Origin: Brevundimonas vitisensis | GTDB taxonomy: Bacteria; Pseudomonadota; Alphaproteobacteria; Caulobacterales; Caulobacteraceae | Reading direction: 5' to 3' | Length of the DNA: 64,000 nucleotides | Assembly (NCBI RefSeq): GCF_016656965.1 | Contig: NZ_CP067977.1 | Coordinates: forward strand, 1,178,001 to 1,242,000 | Shown: piece after piece, positions 55,966-63,740 of the stretch | How positions within the stretch are numbered: the first letter of the stretch is position 1 | How the letters are laid out: the number at the start of each line of letters is the position of its first letter | Program-made: the position numbers and the translations under genes | The notes under the pieces: generated by a model | Seen by the model: only the letters and a program-made list of their open reading frames with translations | Databases searched by the model: none | What the model was told of the DNA's origin: nothing

Positions 55966-57584
55966 CAGCCGCCACCGCGCATTTGAACGCCGCCCATCGA
56001 GGCGACGCCGAAGTCCAGGTCCGCCGATCGCGCGGAGACCTGCGGTGGGCGACCGTCCTGATAGACCCGGACATCGATGGCCCCGGTGACCCGGCTCGCG
56101 CCGCCGCGCGAGGCACCGCCAACAGCCGGAGCTGGGCCACGCGGTCGGGCGGGGCTGTCATCACCGGGCGCGGCGGGACCGCCGCCGGCCACATTGGCGA
56201 CCGTCCGAATGACAAAGGCGGCTCCCCGCAGCACCTGTCTGAACCAGGGCGGCAGGATGTTCCAAACCATCTCGACGCCAGCGGCGAAGGCGCGGCTGAT
56301 CCCGTCCCATATTCCGGTGAAGAAGCCGACGATCGGCACCCAGTGGCGGATGATCAGGGAGACAGGGTCGAGGGTGGGCAGCAGCTTCGCCAGGAAGGCC
56401 ACGCCCGACGAGAAGGCGGAGGAGAGGTCGTCCCACAGTCCGGTGAAGAAGGCGGCGATCGGCTTCCAGTTGCGGAAGACGGCAAAGGCGGCCATGGCCA
56501 GGACTGCGATCAGGGCGATCACCAAGCCGACCGGATTGGCCAGCATCGCGCCGTTCAGAGCCCAGACCGCCGACACCGCCGACCAAATGGCGATGGCCAC
56601 CCGGGTGATCATGATGATTGCCATCAGGTCCAGCAGGCCGTTGAAGCCGCCGAGCGCATCGACCACAGGCCCTACAGCGGCCGCGATGTCACCCAGGAAT
56701 TTGGCGAAGTCGCCGATGCCCTTGATCACCTCGGGCAGGACGGCCGAGATCTGCGCGAAAATCTCCTGCGTCCGCCGCAGGATCTCCGGCTTGTTGGCCC
56801 TGATCATCTGCGTCAGCATTTCGACCAGGCCGGTCAGCTCGGGCAGCAGCCCAGCGGCAATACCGTTGCTGAGGCCGAAGACGCTTTGGTTCAGCGTATT
56901 CAGGGCGTCGTTGAACGTATCGGCATTTTCGGCAGCCGACTGGCTCATGACGATGCCGAGCTGGTCGGCCTCGTCGGCCCACTTCTTCAGGCCGGCCGCG
57001 CCCTCGTTCAGCATCGGAATCATGGCCAGACCGGACCGACCAAACAGGGCGACGGCGACCTGGCTCTTGCGGGCACCGTCGGGCATTTTCTGGAAGGCGT
57101 CGGCGATCTCGGGCAGCAAGGCATCCAGAGGGCGCAGACGCCCCTCCGCGTCCTTGAACGACACCCCCAGCAGGTCGAAGGCCTGGGCGTCCTGCTTGGC
57201 GCCATCGGCCGCTGCCGACGACGACAGGTTCAGGAATTTCAGGGCGTCTTCCAGAGCGGCTGCGTCAACGCCCCCCTGTTTGGCCGCATGGCCCAGACGC
57301 TGGAAACTGGGCACGGAAATCCCGAGCTTCTGGGATGTCTCCAGCGCGGCGTCGCCGACGTTGGCAAAGCGCCGCACCGACTGAAAGAGCGCAAGGCCAA
57401 TCGCGGACACAGCGGCCGCCCCCACCAGGGCAATGGAGCGCAGGTCGCGCAACAGGTCGCCGGCTGCCATCTGGGCCGACTTGAAAGGGCGCTGCAGGCC
57501 GCTCACCAGCTGACCGACCCGGCGGACGGGAGCCGTCGCCTGGTCGATCAGCTTGATGACGAGATTAAGGTTCAGATTGGCCAT
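55965..57584 (-). CDS. Tail tape-measure protein
   Basis: 539 residues. N-terminal coiled region (KLIDQATAPVRRVGQLVSGL), LALFQSVRRFANVGDAALETSQKLGISVPSFQRLGHAAKQGGVDAAALEDALKFLNLSSS, then a large hydrophobic stretch (LDLMAIIMITRVAIAIWSA ... LANPVGLVIALIAVLAMAAFAVF) and further repeats. Its length sets tail length: about 539 residues gives roughly 80 nm by the usual 0.15 nm per residue. Overlaps the frameshift product by 20 bp. Confidence 0.92.
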   Translation of the reverse strand: MANLNLNLVIKLIDQATAPVRRVGQLVSGLQRPFKSAQMAAGDLLRDLRSIALVGAAAVSAIGLALFQSVRRFANVGDAALETSQKLGISVPSFQRLGHAAKQGGVDAAALEDALKFLNLSSSAAADGAKQDAQAFDLLGVSFKDAEGRLRPLDALLPEIADAFQKMPDGARKSQVAVALFGRSGLAMIPMLNEGAAGLKKWADEADQLGIVMSQSAAENADTFNDALNTLNQSVFGLSNGIAAGLLPELTGLVEMLTQMIRANKPEILRRTQEIFAQISAVLPEVIKGIGDFAKFLGDIAAAVGPVVDALGGFNGLLDLMAIIMITRVAIAIWSAVSAVWALNGAMLANPVGLVIALIAVLAMAAFAVFRNWKPIAAFFTGLWDDLSSAFSSGVAFLAKLLPTLDPVSLIIRHWVPIVGFFTGIWDGISRAFAAGVEMVWNILPPWFRQVLRGAAFVIRTVANVAGGGPAAPGDDSPARPRGPAPAVGGASRGGASRVTGAIDVRVYQDGRPPQVSARSADLDFGVASMGGVQMRGGG

Positions 57585-58028
57585 GGATCCGGACCGCCTC
57601 GGCCTGCCAGAATCGCAGCTCGCTCACGGGCATGCGGCCCAGCTCGGACCGCGTGAAGCCGGGGAACGACACCGCGACCTCGGCTAGCTCTCCAGGGGTG
57701 AAGCGCCCTTCGGAAAAAAACGGGCCAGGATCAGCCCCAGTTTCACGAAGTCCCAGCCCTTCAGCTTGCGGGCGAACAGATAGGGTTGATCGCACATGGC
57801 AGCGATCAACCGCATCGACTTCTCCTCGCTGGTCTGGGCCTTGCCCATCAGCAGGATGTCGTCGCCGGTCGGCTCGCGCATCCAGACCTCGTTGACGGTG
57901 AACGATTCCGGCCCGTTCGTTCCGGGCAGGGTGAAGACGACCGGGCGCACCAGCACATGATGCACCGGGCCGTCCGGATATCCTTCGGCGGAAGGGCCGC
58001 CGGTGTCTTCGATCGACGGATCGGACAT
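57565..58028 (-). CDS. Tail assembly chaperone, -1 frameshift fusion product
   Basis: Reading in the frame of the shorter product from 58028 to the heptamer T TTT TTT, then stepping back one base, gives a 154-residue protein: 105 shared residues, then SEGRFTPGELAEVAVSFPGFTRSELGRMPVSELRFWQAEAVRIHG... The C-terminal part is the T-domain of phage G/GT chaperone pairs, which binds the tape measure. It ends 20 bp inside the tape-measure gene. Confidence 0.8.
57684..58028 (-). CDS. Tail assembly chaperone, short product (G-like)
   Basis: 114 residues ending SPLES: MSDPSIEDTGGPSAEGYPDGPVHHVLVRPVVFTLPGTNGPESFTVNEVWMREPTGDDILLMGKAQ ... DQPYLFARKLKGWDFVKLGLILARFF. Phage tail-assembly family (Mu gp41). 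This product and its frameshifted fusion together prepare the tape measure for tube assembly. Its stop is TAG at 57684-57686. Confidence 0.9.
   Translation of the reverse strand: MSDPSIEDTGGPSAEGYPDGPVHHVLVRPVVFTLPGTNGPESFTVNEVWMREPTGDDILLMGKAQTSEEKSMRLIAAMCDQPYLFARKLKGWDFVKLGLILARFFPKGASPLES
57714..57720 (-). promoter_or_regulatory. -1 frameshift slippery site T TTT TTT
   Basis: On the coding strand cgT TTT TTT ccg in the zero frame, an ideal X XXY YYZ heptamer. A one-base backward slip moves from the short product to a frame open for 49 more codons. No strong downstream pseudoknot is obvious by eye. Confidence 0.8.
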
Positions 58029-58387
58029 CAGCGCATCTCCTCGGCCGCAGAGCCCATCAGGACCAGCTTCGCCTTGCCTTCGCCCTCCGTCAGGGTCACC
58101 GGCTCGGCGCAGTAGGCGTCGCGCACGATGTAGGTCTGCCCCGTGTCGGTCTCGAACAGCACCGTGGCATTGATCAGGGCGTTGAGGTCGGTGAGGCTGT
58201 CGCCTTCGCCGAACAGGATGGTCGCCTCGATCTTGGCCGGCACCAGCTCCTCGGTGAAGCCGCTGGTCGTGTTCGAGCCCGGGCGGGGTTCGCGCTTGGT
58301 GCCGCCCGGATCGAGCGTCGATCCCTTTTCGGTGTCCAGGGTGGTGCCGTTCACCCTGATGGTGGCGCGGCCGAATTTCTTAGCCAT
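58028..58387 (-). CDS. Tail tube protein (Mu M family)
   Basis: 119 residues: MAKKFGRATIRVNGTTLDTEKGSTLDPGGTKREPRPGSNTTSGFTEELVPAKIEATILFGEGDSLTDLN, then ATVLFETDTGQTYIVRDAYCAEPVTLTEGEGKAKLVLMG. Typical Mu M/tail tube barrel. Sits between sheath and chaperone, as in Mu. Ends in ATG overlap with the chaperone start. Confidence 0.93.
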   Translation of the reverse strand: MAKKFGRATIRVNGTTLDTEKGSTLDPGGTKREPRPGSNTTSGFTEELVPAKIEATILFGEGDSLTDLNALINATVLFETDTGQTYIVRDAYCAEPVTLTEGEGKAKLVLMGSAAEEMR

Positions 58388-58401
58388 CGTTCAGAGGCTC
58401 C

Positions 58402-59868
58402 TTAGAGGCGGAATTGGATCTGGGCGGCCAGCACCCGGAACTGGTTGATCAGGTCGGGCGGGACGATGGCGTTCAGGCGGTTCTGGTCGCTGGCGTCGCG
58501 CTCGACCTGCAGGTCGGCCTTAAACTGGGCCACGTTCTCGACCAGGCCCGCCGCTTCCAGGTCCAGGGCCCAGGCGATCAGCTCGGCCCGCGCCACCTTG
58601 GGCGTCACGATCGGCTGGCCGGGCGCATAGTTGGTGCCGTCGTTGCCCAGCTTGAAGCGCGGGAACTTGACCGCGAACCGGTGCCGCAGCGACCATCGCA
58701 GATAGCTGACCGTCAGCAGGGTGTTGAGGTCGTAATAGGCCGGGTCCTCGGCCCCGCCGGCGTCGGTCTGATAGGTGGTGATCGGCCGCTCCAGGATCAC
58801 CTGACCGTCCGCATCCGCCGTCCAGGTCGAGATGCCGTCGCGCAGCAGCAGCTCGCGCTCGGCCCGGCTGAATCGGTCGCTGGGGGCCGGGGCCGTGATG
58901 CCGGGCAGCGGCAGGGTCTGGAAGGGCCGCGCGGGATCCTCGGCCCCATAGCGCAGGACGACGGCGGCATAGGTGGCCGCGATCTCCCAGACGGGTTGCA
59001 GCGGAGCACGGAACCCCAAGATCGTCTCGACCTGGCTGTTCAGCGCGGCTCCGGCGGAGGCCAGCGCCCCCTGGCTTCCGACCATGGCCTGGAACAGCAG
59101 CCCGTCCAGGGCGCGCTGCGGCCCCCATCGGCTGACCAGCTCGGCGACAAGGGCGGCGCGGTTGGTGGCGCTGGTCCAGGGCACGACGATGGCATCGAAC
59201 GGCTCGTCCCCCATCGCGGCGATCGCGGCGGTCACGGACGGGTCCGTCGCGCCGGCCACACCGGCGGCGATGGTGAAGGCCACCCCGGCCGGGGTCGCAT
59301 CATCGCGGTTGAAGTTGGCGCGGACATCGATCGCATTGCCCTGGGTGCCCTTGTTGCGGGCGGTCAGGGTCACGACGCCCAGGGCGGCGGCGGCCGTCAC
59401 TGGCAGGTCGGGGTGGGCGGTGACGGCGGCGGACAGGCCGGACGCCAGGGTCGCCACAGCATCCCCGGCCGCGACCGCGAAGGTCACCCGGCGGCCCGCG
59501 ATGTAAAAGGCCATCCGTCCGGCTGCCGTGGCGGCAGCGGTGAAGGTGACGGTGAAGGTCGCGGCCACCCCGCCGGCATCGTCGGCCAGCGGAAGGGCCC
59601 AGACCTCGGCCGAGGTGTTGGCGACCATGAAGGCGGCGGCCATCTGGGCCAGGACCGACCTGGCCCCCAGGCGGGGTCCGATCTCGGCAGGCGAGAACAG
59701 CCGCTGCAGGGCCCCGGCCGCGCCAGCGGCCGCGCCCTGGCGATTGCCGATCAGCAGCACCCGGGGCGTCCGCTGGGCCAGGCCCTTGCGGGCGCGCGAC
59801 GCATCGATCTCGACATAGGTGCCGGGGGTGCGCAGGTCGATCGGGATCTGGTTCAGGGTGATGGTCAT
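58402..59868 (-). CDS. Tail sheath protein (Mu L family)
   Basis: 488 residues. Begins with ITLNQIPIDLRTPGTYVEIDASRARKGLAQRTPRVLLIGNRQG, the L family start; the inserted domain follows, then RFKLGNDGTNYAPGQPIVTPKVARAELIAWALDLEAAGLVENVAQFKADLQVERDASDQNRLNAIVPPDLINQFRVLAAQIQFRL. Contracts to drive the spike through the membrane; presence shows the phage is a myovirus. Confidence 0.95.
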   Translation of the reverse strand: MTITLNQIPIDLRTPGTYVEIDASRARKGLAQRTPRVLLIGNRQGAAAGAAGALQRLFSPAEIGPRLGARSVLAQMAAAFMVANTSAEVWALPLADDAGGVAATFTVTFTAAATAAGRMAFYIAGRRVTFAVAAGDAVATLASGLSAAVTAHPDLPVTAAAALGVVTLTARNKGTQGNAIDVRANFNRDDATPAGVAFTIAAGVAGATDPSVTAAIAAMGDEPFDAIVVPWTSATNRAALVAELVSRWGPQRALDGLLFQAMVGSQGALASAGAALNSQVETILGFRAPLQPVWEIAATYAAVVLRYGAEDPARPFQTLPLPGITAPAPSDRFSRAERELLLRDGISTWTADADGQVILERPITTYQTDAGGAEDPAYYDLNTLLTVSYLRWSLRHRFAVKFPRFKLGNDGTNYAPGQPIVTPKVARAELIAWALDLEAAGLVENVAQFKADLQVERDASDQNRLNAIVPPDLINQFRVLAAQIQFRL

Positions 59869-59872
59869 GGAT

Positions 59873-60064
59873 TCAGTCCGCTCCGGCGGTCGGCTTGGGG
59901 GTCTTGGGAGGGGTCGTGGCGATCACATCCCCGTCGTCGAGCTTGCGCGACCAGTAGGGCGACGCCGAAACCGTCTCCCCCTCGGCGCTCAGCAGCGGGC
60001 CATCCTCGCGGCGGACCCGTCGGCCATCGACAGGCTTCAGGAACAGGGTCGGGGTCTTGGTCAC
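59873..60064 (-). CDS. DUF2635 protein (Mu gp38-like)
   Basis: 63 residues: MTKTPTLFLKPVDGRRVRREDGPLLSAEGETVSASPYWSRKLDDGDVIATTPP... the DUF2635 signature. Always directly before the sheath gene in Mu-like phages. Role unknown. Overlaps gp37 stop by 4 bp. Confidence 0.92.
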   Translation of the reverse strand: MTKTPTLFLKPVDGRRVRREDGPLLSAEGETVSASPYWSRKLDDGDVIATTPPKTPKPTAGAD

Positions 60065-60678
60065 GCGGGCGTCTCCAGGGTCTGCAGGCTTTCGAGGGCG
60101 AGCGTCGCTTCACCGGCACCGGGGGCGATCCAGTCCACCGCGAACGTCGCGAAGTTGCCCAGCGGCTGGCTGTCCATGATGTCGGCCGGCAGGGCATCGA
60201 TGGTCATTCGGCTGGTGAAGCTCACCCCGAAAAGGCTGGCCTTCAGCTCGCGCGTCAGGGAGGCGGAATAGAGGGGCTGGCATTGGCCAAGCTCCAGGGG
60301 GCCCGCAGCCAGGCCGTGGCCATTGCCTAGGACCAGGCCGATCACGTCGGCCACGATCTGCAGCGCCCCAGGCTTGGAGCCTGCACCCAGTCGCGCCGCA
60401 CCCTCATTCGCCTGGCTTTGCGCCGCACAGATGACCGAGTAGCGGGCATCGACGATCGCGCCGCCACCGCTGCGTTCGCTGACGATCGTCCAGCCATTGA
60501 AGACGGTCCAGACCGCCGGAAAGCGACGGACGTATTCCTTGATCCGCTCGTCCACGTCGCTGGGCAGGCTCTCGACGGACTTGAGTCGATAGCCGAGAAC
60601 GTTGGCGACAGACGCGGCCTTCAGCCGATCCTGGATCGCCAACTCAACCTGGATAAAGATGGCCGGGGTCGTGGTCAT
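60061..60678 (-). CDS. Mu gp37-like protein (DUF1834)
   Basis: 205 residues: IFIQVELAIQDRLKAASVANVLGYRLKSVESLPSDVDERIKEYVRRFPAVWTVFNGW, then RYSVICAAQSQANEGAARLGAGSKPGALQIVADVIGLVLG and LGQCQPLYSASLTRELKASLFGVSFTSRM. Matches Gp37/DUF1834, a tail-completion protein. Overlaps gpG stop by 4 bp. Confidence 0.92.
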   Translation of the reverse strand: MTTTPAIFIQVELAIQDRLKAASVANVLGYRLKSVESLPSDVDERIKEYVRRFPAVWTVFNGWTIVSERSGGGAIVDARYSVICAAQSQANEGAARLGAGSKPGALQIVADVIGLVLGNGHGLAAGPLELGQCQPLYSASLTRELKASLFGVSFTSRMTIDALPADIMDSQPLGNFATFAVDWIAPGAGEATLALESLQTLETPA

Positions 60679-61166
60679 CGGCCTGCGGCCCTGTCGACGA
60701 AGTCCTGGACAAGGGCGGTGATTTCGATCCTGTCGTCGTCGTTCACACCCAGTGCGGGCCGCGCGGGCATCACGACCTGACTGACGGTGGCGAACCCACC
60801 ACCCGACAAGCCAAAGTGAAGAGCGCCGCCGGCCTTTGCCCTTATCACCCCGCCGAAGTGGTGGATCGCGGCGCGAATATCGTTGGTGCCGACCTCGGCC
60901 TCGTCGGCGCTGGAGCGATCGGTGTAGGAATCGCGCAGAAGGCCCCGATCGACCAGTGTCGCCCCACCCTGCATCTGCGCGCGGCGTGAAAGCTTCCAGG
61001 GCTGGCCATCAGGACCGCGCTGGTCGCGAAACCTCTGGCGCGTGGCATCGCGGACATATGCGGCGATCGCTGCCATCAAAGGTCGGGTATCGATCAGCTG
61101 GTCGGTCGCGCGATCGAGTTTGCGGAGATCAGCAGCCGGGATCTCGATCACTGAGGAGACGGCCAT
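60675..61166 (-). CDS. Virion morphogenesis protein (Mu gpG family)
   Basis: 163 residues: MAVSSVIEIPAADLRKLDRATDQLIDTRPLMAAIAAYVRDATRQRFRDQRGPDGQPWKLSRRAQMQGGATLVDRGLLRDSY, the phage virion morphogenesis pattern (gpG, tail completion). In Mu it sits upstream of the protease; here it follows gp36, an order seen in other Mu-like phages. Confidence 0.92.
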   Translation of the reverse strand: MAVSSVIEIPAADLRKLDRATDQLIDTRPLMAAIAAYVRDATRQRFRDQRGPDGQPWKLSRRAQMQGGATLVDRGLLRDSYTDRSSADEAEVGTNDIRAAIHHFGGVIRAKAGGALHFGLSGGGFATVSQVVMPARPALGVNDDDRIEITALVQDFVDRAAGR

Positions 61167-61588
61167 TAGAGGCCACCCATCGATTGGCGCGAAAAGCGAC
61201 GGGGCTGGCTGGTGACATGCACCACGGCCGGGCGAGACGGCGACTCGGCACCCTGGGCGATCGGCAGCTTGACGCGGCCCGCAGAGATATCCCGGAGCGT
61301 GGCGACAGCCTCAGTGTATCGCTTGCGTGCTTCGTCGGTCGGCTCTTCGTAGAGAAGGAAGAAGGCGATATCCTCGGCCAGGCCCCGCAGCATTGCGGGC
61401 GTCTCGGTCAGCGGCAGGGCATAGACTACGCGAACATAGCCATCGATCCGGTCGCTTGCGTCCTGCAGAGCCTTGGCCACGACGCCTTCGTCGATCACCT
61501 CGGCCGGAGGGTCGAACCGGTCGGTCATCTCGATCAGGCGCTGTTCGCCGTACCGCGTGATCAGGTCCTGGAGGGTGGCATAGGCCAT
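61166..61588 (-). CDS. Mu gp36-like protein (DUF1320)
   Basis: 140 residues from the ATG at 61588: MAYATLQDLITRYGEQRLIEMTDRFDPPAEVIDEGVVAKALQDASDRIDGYVRVVYALPLTETPAMLRGLAEDIAFFLLYEEPTDEARKRY. Clear DUF1320 (head-completion/adaptor). The longer frame from 61642 would run through the palindrome. It starts a new gene block after the terminator at 61666. Confidence 0.93.
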   Translation of the reverse strand: MAYATLQDLITRYGEQRLIEMTDRFDPPAEVIDEGVVAKALQDASDRIDGYVRVVYALPLTETPAMLRGLAEDIAFFLLYEEPTDEARKRYTEAVATLRDISAGRVKLPIAQGAESPSRPAVVHVTSQPRRFSRQSMGGL

Positions 61589-61634
61589 GGCGGGCGGGTC
61601 GGTCCTTCTGAGTAAGCGAGCCGGGGGCTCAGGG

Positions 61635-61654
61635 CTTTCCATCGCGATGGAAAG
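61635..61654. promoter_or_regulatory. Perfect 20-bp palindrome before gp36
   Basis: CTTTCCATCGCGATGGAAAG equals its own complement over 20 bp. It lies 46 bp before the gp36 start and just downstream of the terminator, so an operator or 5' hairpin for the tail operon is plausible. Confidence 0.55.
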
Positions 61655-61665
61655 GCCAGAGGCTC

Positions 61666-61699
61666 CGAAAAACCCGGCGGGCGGGGCTACCCGCCGGGT
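61666..61699 (-). terminator. Prophage Rho-independent terminator
   Basis: ACCCGGCGGG/CCCGCCGGGT, a 10-bp stem with 8-base loop, followed on the minus strand by a T-run (TTTTTC). It separates the head-side genes from the gp36 and tail block. Confidence 0.78.
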
Positions 61700-61724
61700 G
61701 GTCTGGCATCATTCGGGGCGGCGA

Positions 61725-62003
61725 TCAGCCGAAGGCGGTCGCCTCCGGCGTGCCGGTCTGGGGCGCAAGGAATCGCTCGGGACGCGCCGAGGCAGGGCTG
61801 TCCATTCGGGCCAGACCCACCAGTTCGTTGACGAGAACCCAGGCCAGGGCCGAAAGGCCGGCAATGCCCAGGACCGCTTGGGTCAGTGATGGAACGACAG
61901 TCTCGTTGGCCGTGTAGATCGTGGCCAAGACGGCGGTGGAAACGATGGCGGCGACCGCCATCGGGAGGGTCAGGCAGAGGCGAATGAGTTGGGAAAGCTT
62001 CAC
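61725..62003 (-). CDS. Two-helix membrane protein in the prophage head region
   Basis: 92 residues with two hydrophobic helices (LIRLCLTLPMAVAAIVSTAVLATI and LTQAVLGIAGLSALAWVLVNELVGL) and a short polar C-terminal tail. The size and layout are those of a class II holin, but no endolysin lies next to it. It ends just before a terminator. Confidence 0.6.
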   Translation of the reverse strand: MKLSQLIRLCLTLPMAVAAIVSTAVLATIYTANETVVPSLTQAVLGIAGLSALAWVLVNELVGLARMDSPASARPERFLAPQTGTPEATAFG

Positions 62004-62070
62004 GTCGATCCTTTCAGGGGTTTAAATCATTCCCCAGCGGGCAGGTGCCTGCCGGGGACGGCACGTCGGC

Positions 62071-62382
62071 TCAGTCCTCAGCCGATGTCTGGGATTTAGC
62101 GATCGCGGCGGCGCGCTCGTCTGCGGTCAGGGTGCGCCAGCCTTCGGACGTCATGACCTGAACGGTCAGCACCGGCTCGGCGAAGAGGGTGATCAGGGCC
62201 TCGTCGCTGATCTCCGGATCGAAGGGCGTCCAGTCCCGGTCGTTGAAGACCAGGCCGCCCCGGCGGAAGGTCGGGCGCGAGGCCCGGCCCCGGACCCCGA
62301 CCTGGGGCGGCATCGGGGCCGGGGCGGCCGGGTCGATCTTGACCGGCTCGACCGCTTTGGTTTTCGAGGAAGCGCGGCTCAT
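62071..62382 (-). CDS. Mu gp35-like (HI1506-related) protein
   Basis: 103 residues from the ATG at 62382: basic Pro-rich N-terminus, RRGGLVFNDRDWTPF, then ALITLFAEPVLTVQVMTSEGWRTLTADERAAAIAKSQT. Position right after the major head gene and the pattern fit the HI1506/gp35 family. Overlaps the head gene stop by 1 bp (TGATG). Confidence 0.72.
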   Translation of the reverse strand: MSRASSKTKAVEPVKIDPAAPAPMPPQVGVRGRASRPTFRRGGLVFNDRDWTPFDPEISDEALITLFAEPVLTVQVMTSEGWRTLTADERAAAIAKSQTSAED

Positions 62383-63269
62383 CAGGCCAGGCGCGGGGCG
62401 TCGATGATCGCCACGTCCTGGAAGTAGATGTTGGATTCGCCCCCGGCCTTGTTCTGGGCCTGGAACAGCGTTTTGGCCGCTGCGCGGTTGGAGTGACCGA
62501 CGATGATGTGGGTCGGCCGGATCTCCAGCGGCTCGCCCTCGTCGTTCACCAGTCCGGCCATGGCATTGTAGGCCGCAACATAGCTGGCCGCGTCCAGGGC
62601 CGCCGTCGAACGGTGCGCCAGCTGCCAGAGGGTGTAACCCGCCGCGCCCCGGGCCTCGCCGCCCATCAGGTACTCGCCGGTCTTGAAGACGTGGCTGTCC
62701 TTCGGATCGGTGACCATCTCGAACTGCGGCGCCTTGCGGTTCTGGTACAGGATCGGCTTCAGCGGTTTGCTGAGGTCGACCAGGAACCACGGCTGCACCG
62801 CCCCGGCCCCCGACATATTGGTCGTGGGGGCACCGGCGAAATCGACCGGGTGGTCCGTGTCGAAGAAATTCTGGCCGTCGTAGCAGGGCCGGATGTGGCC
62901 ATCGCGCAGGGCGTCGAAGGCCAGGCGGTCCTTCAGCTGCCCGGCATCCTTGCCCCAGCCCGAGACGATCGGGCCGTAGAGGCCCAGGTTGTCGTCCTCG
63001 ATCTTGGTCTTGTGGATCCCGAGGGTGGCCTCGAAATCCTCATTGGTCAGGGCGTAAGCCTTTTCGGCCAGCGAGCGGATACGCTTCTCGCCGAGCCATT
63101 TGCGGAAGACCGGCAGGTCGCCCAGGAAGCCGTAGGTCTCGACCTTGGTGGCCGAGGTGACTGTGGTGACCATGGGGTCCGACACCGGGGCAGCCGTGGC
63201 CAGGCCGTTCTGGAACTGGGTGTTGAACCCGGTCCGGAGCGCCTGCAGGGCGGTTTGGGTAATGATCAA
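62382..63269 (-). CDS. Major head protein (Mu T family)
   Basis: 295 residues: MIITQTALQALRTGFNTQFQNGLATAAPVSDPMVTTVTSATKVETYGFLGDLPVFRKWLGEKRIRSLAEKAYALTNEDFEATLGIHKTKIEDDNLGLYGPIVSGWG. This is the Mu-like gpT family throughout. Forms the capsid shell. The gene before it (63282) is probably the cement protein. Confidence 0.95.
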   Translation of the reverse strand: MIITQTALQALRTGFNTQFQNGLATAAPVSDPMVTTVTSATKVETYGFLGDLPVFRKWLGEKRIRSLAEKAYALTNEDFEATLGIHKTKIEDDNLGLYGPIVSGWGKDAGQLKDRLAFDALRDGHIRPCYDGQNFFDTDHPVDFAGAPTTNMSGAGAVQPWFLVDLSKPLKPILYQNRKAPQFEMVTDPKDSHVFKTGEYLMGGEARGAAGYTLWQLAHRSTAALDAASYVAAYNAMAGLVNDEGEPLEIRPTHIIVGHSNRAAAKTLFQAQNKAGGESNIYFQDVAIIDAPRLA

Positions 63270-63281
63270 GCGGGTCGCTCC

Positions 63282-63740
63282 TTAAGCGAAGTTGGCTTTG
63301 CCGATGGAGACCCAGACGGCCTCGGAGGTGACGTCCTCGATCACCCCGGCCCGGGCACGCGTGGCGTTAGCCGAGGTCTTGGCGACGGTCTGGTCGTCGA
63401 CGATGAAGGCGGACTTGCCGATGTCGGCCCGGGTGATCAGGTCGCCAGCAGAGGAGTTGGCGAAGCCGAAGCAATCGCGCTCCACCTCGACAACCACATC
63501 GCCGTTGGCCGCGCCCCCGGTGACCGTCTCCAGGGCGATACCGACGCTGACGTGAGTCAGGGCGTCAGCCGCCTTGGCGGCGTCGTCTGCGCCTTGGCCA
63601 GCGCGGGCCGGCCGGGCGAAGCCGTCGTCCAGCATGACCAGGGCCGACTGCAGGATGGTGACGCCGGCCGTGACCGGAACCGGGAAGCGGCGGACACCCG
63701 CCAGCTTGACGATCTTGCGCGGTGCGCTGAGGGCCGTCAT
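63282..63740 (-). CDS. Probable capsid cement protein (DUF2190-like)
   Basis: 152 residues: PVPVTAGVTILQSALVMLDDGFARPARAGQGADDAAKAADALTHVSVGIALETVTGGAANGDVVVEVERDCFGFAN. The position between protease and major head protein and the small beta-rich sequence fit decoration proteins. Family call is moderate. Overlaps the protease stop by 4 bp. Confidence 0.75.
   Translation of the reverse strand: MTALSAPRKIVKLAGVRRFPVPVTAGVTILQSALVMLDDGFARPARAGQGADDAAKAADALTHVSVGIALETVTGGAANGDVVVEVERDCFGFANSSAGDLITRADIGKSAFIVDDQTVAKTSANATRARAGVIEDVTSEAVWVSIGKANFA

Noticed and set aside
58414..60330. A 638-codon open frame antisense to the sheath and gp37 genes
   Set aside because: Gly/Arg-rich shadow without domains; also spans two genes on the other strand.
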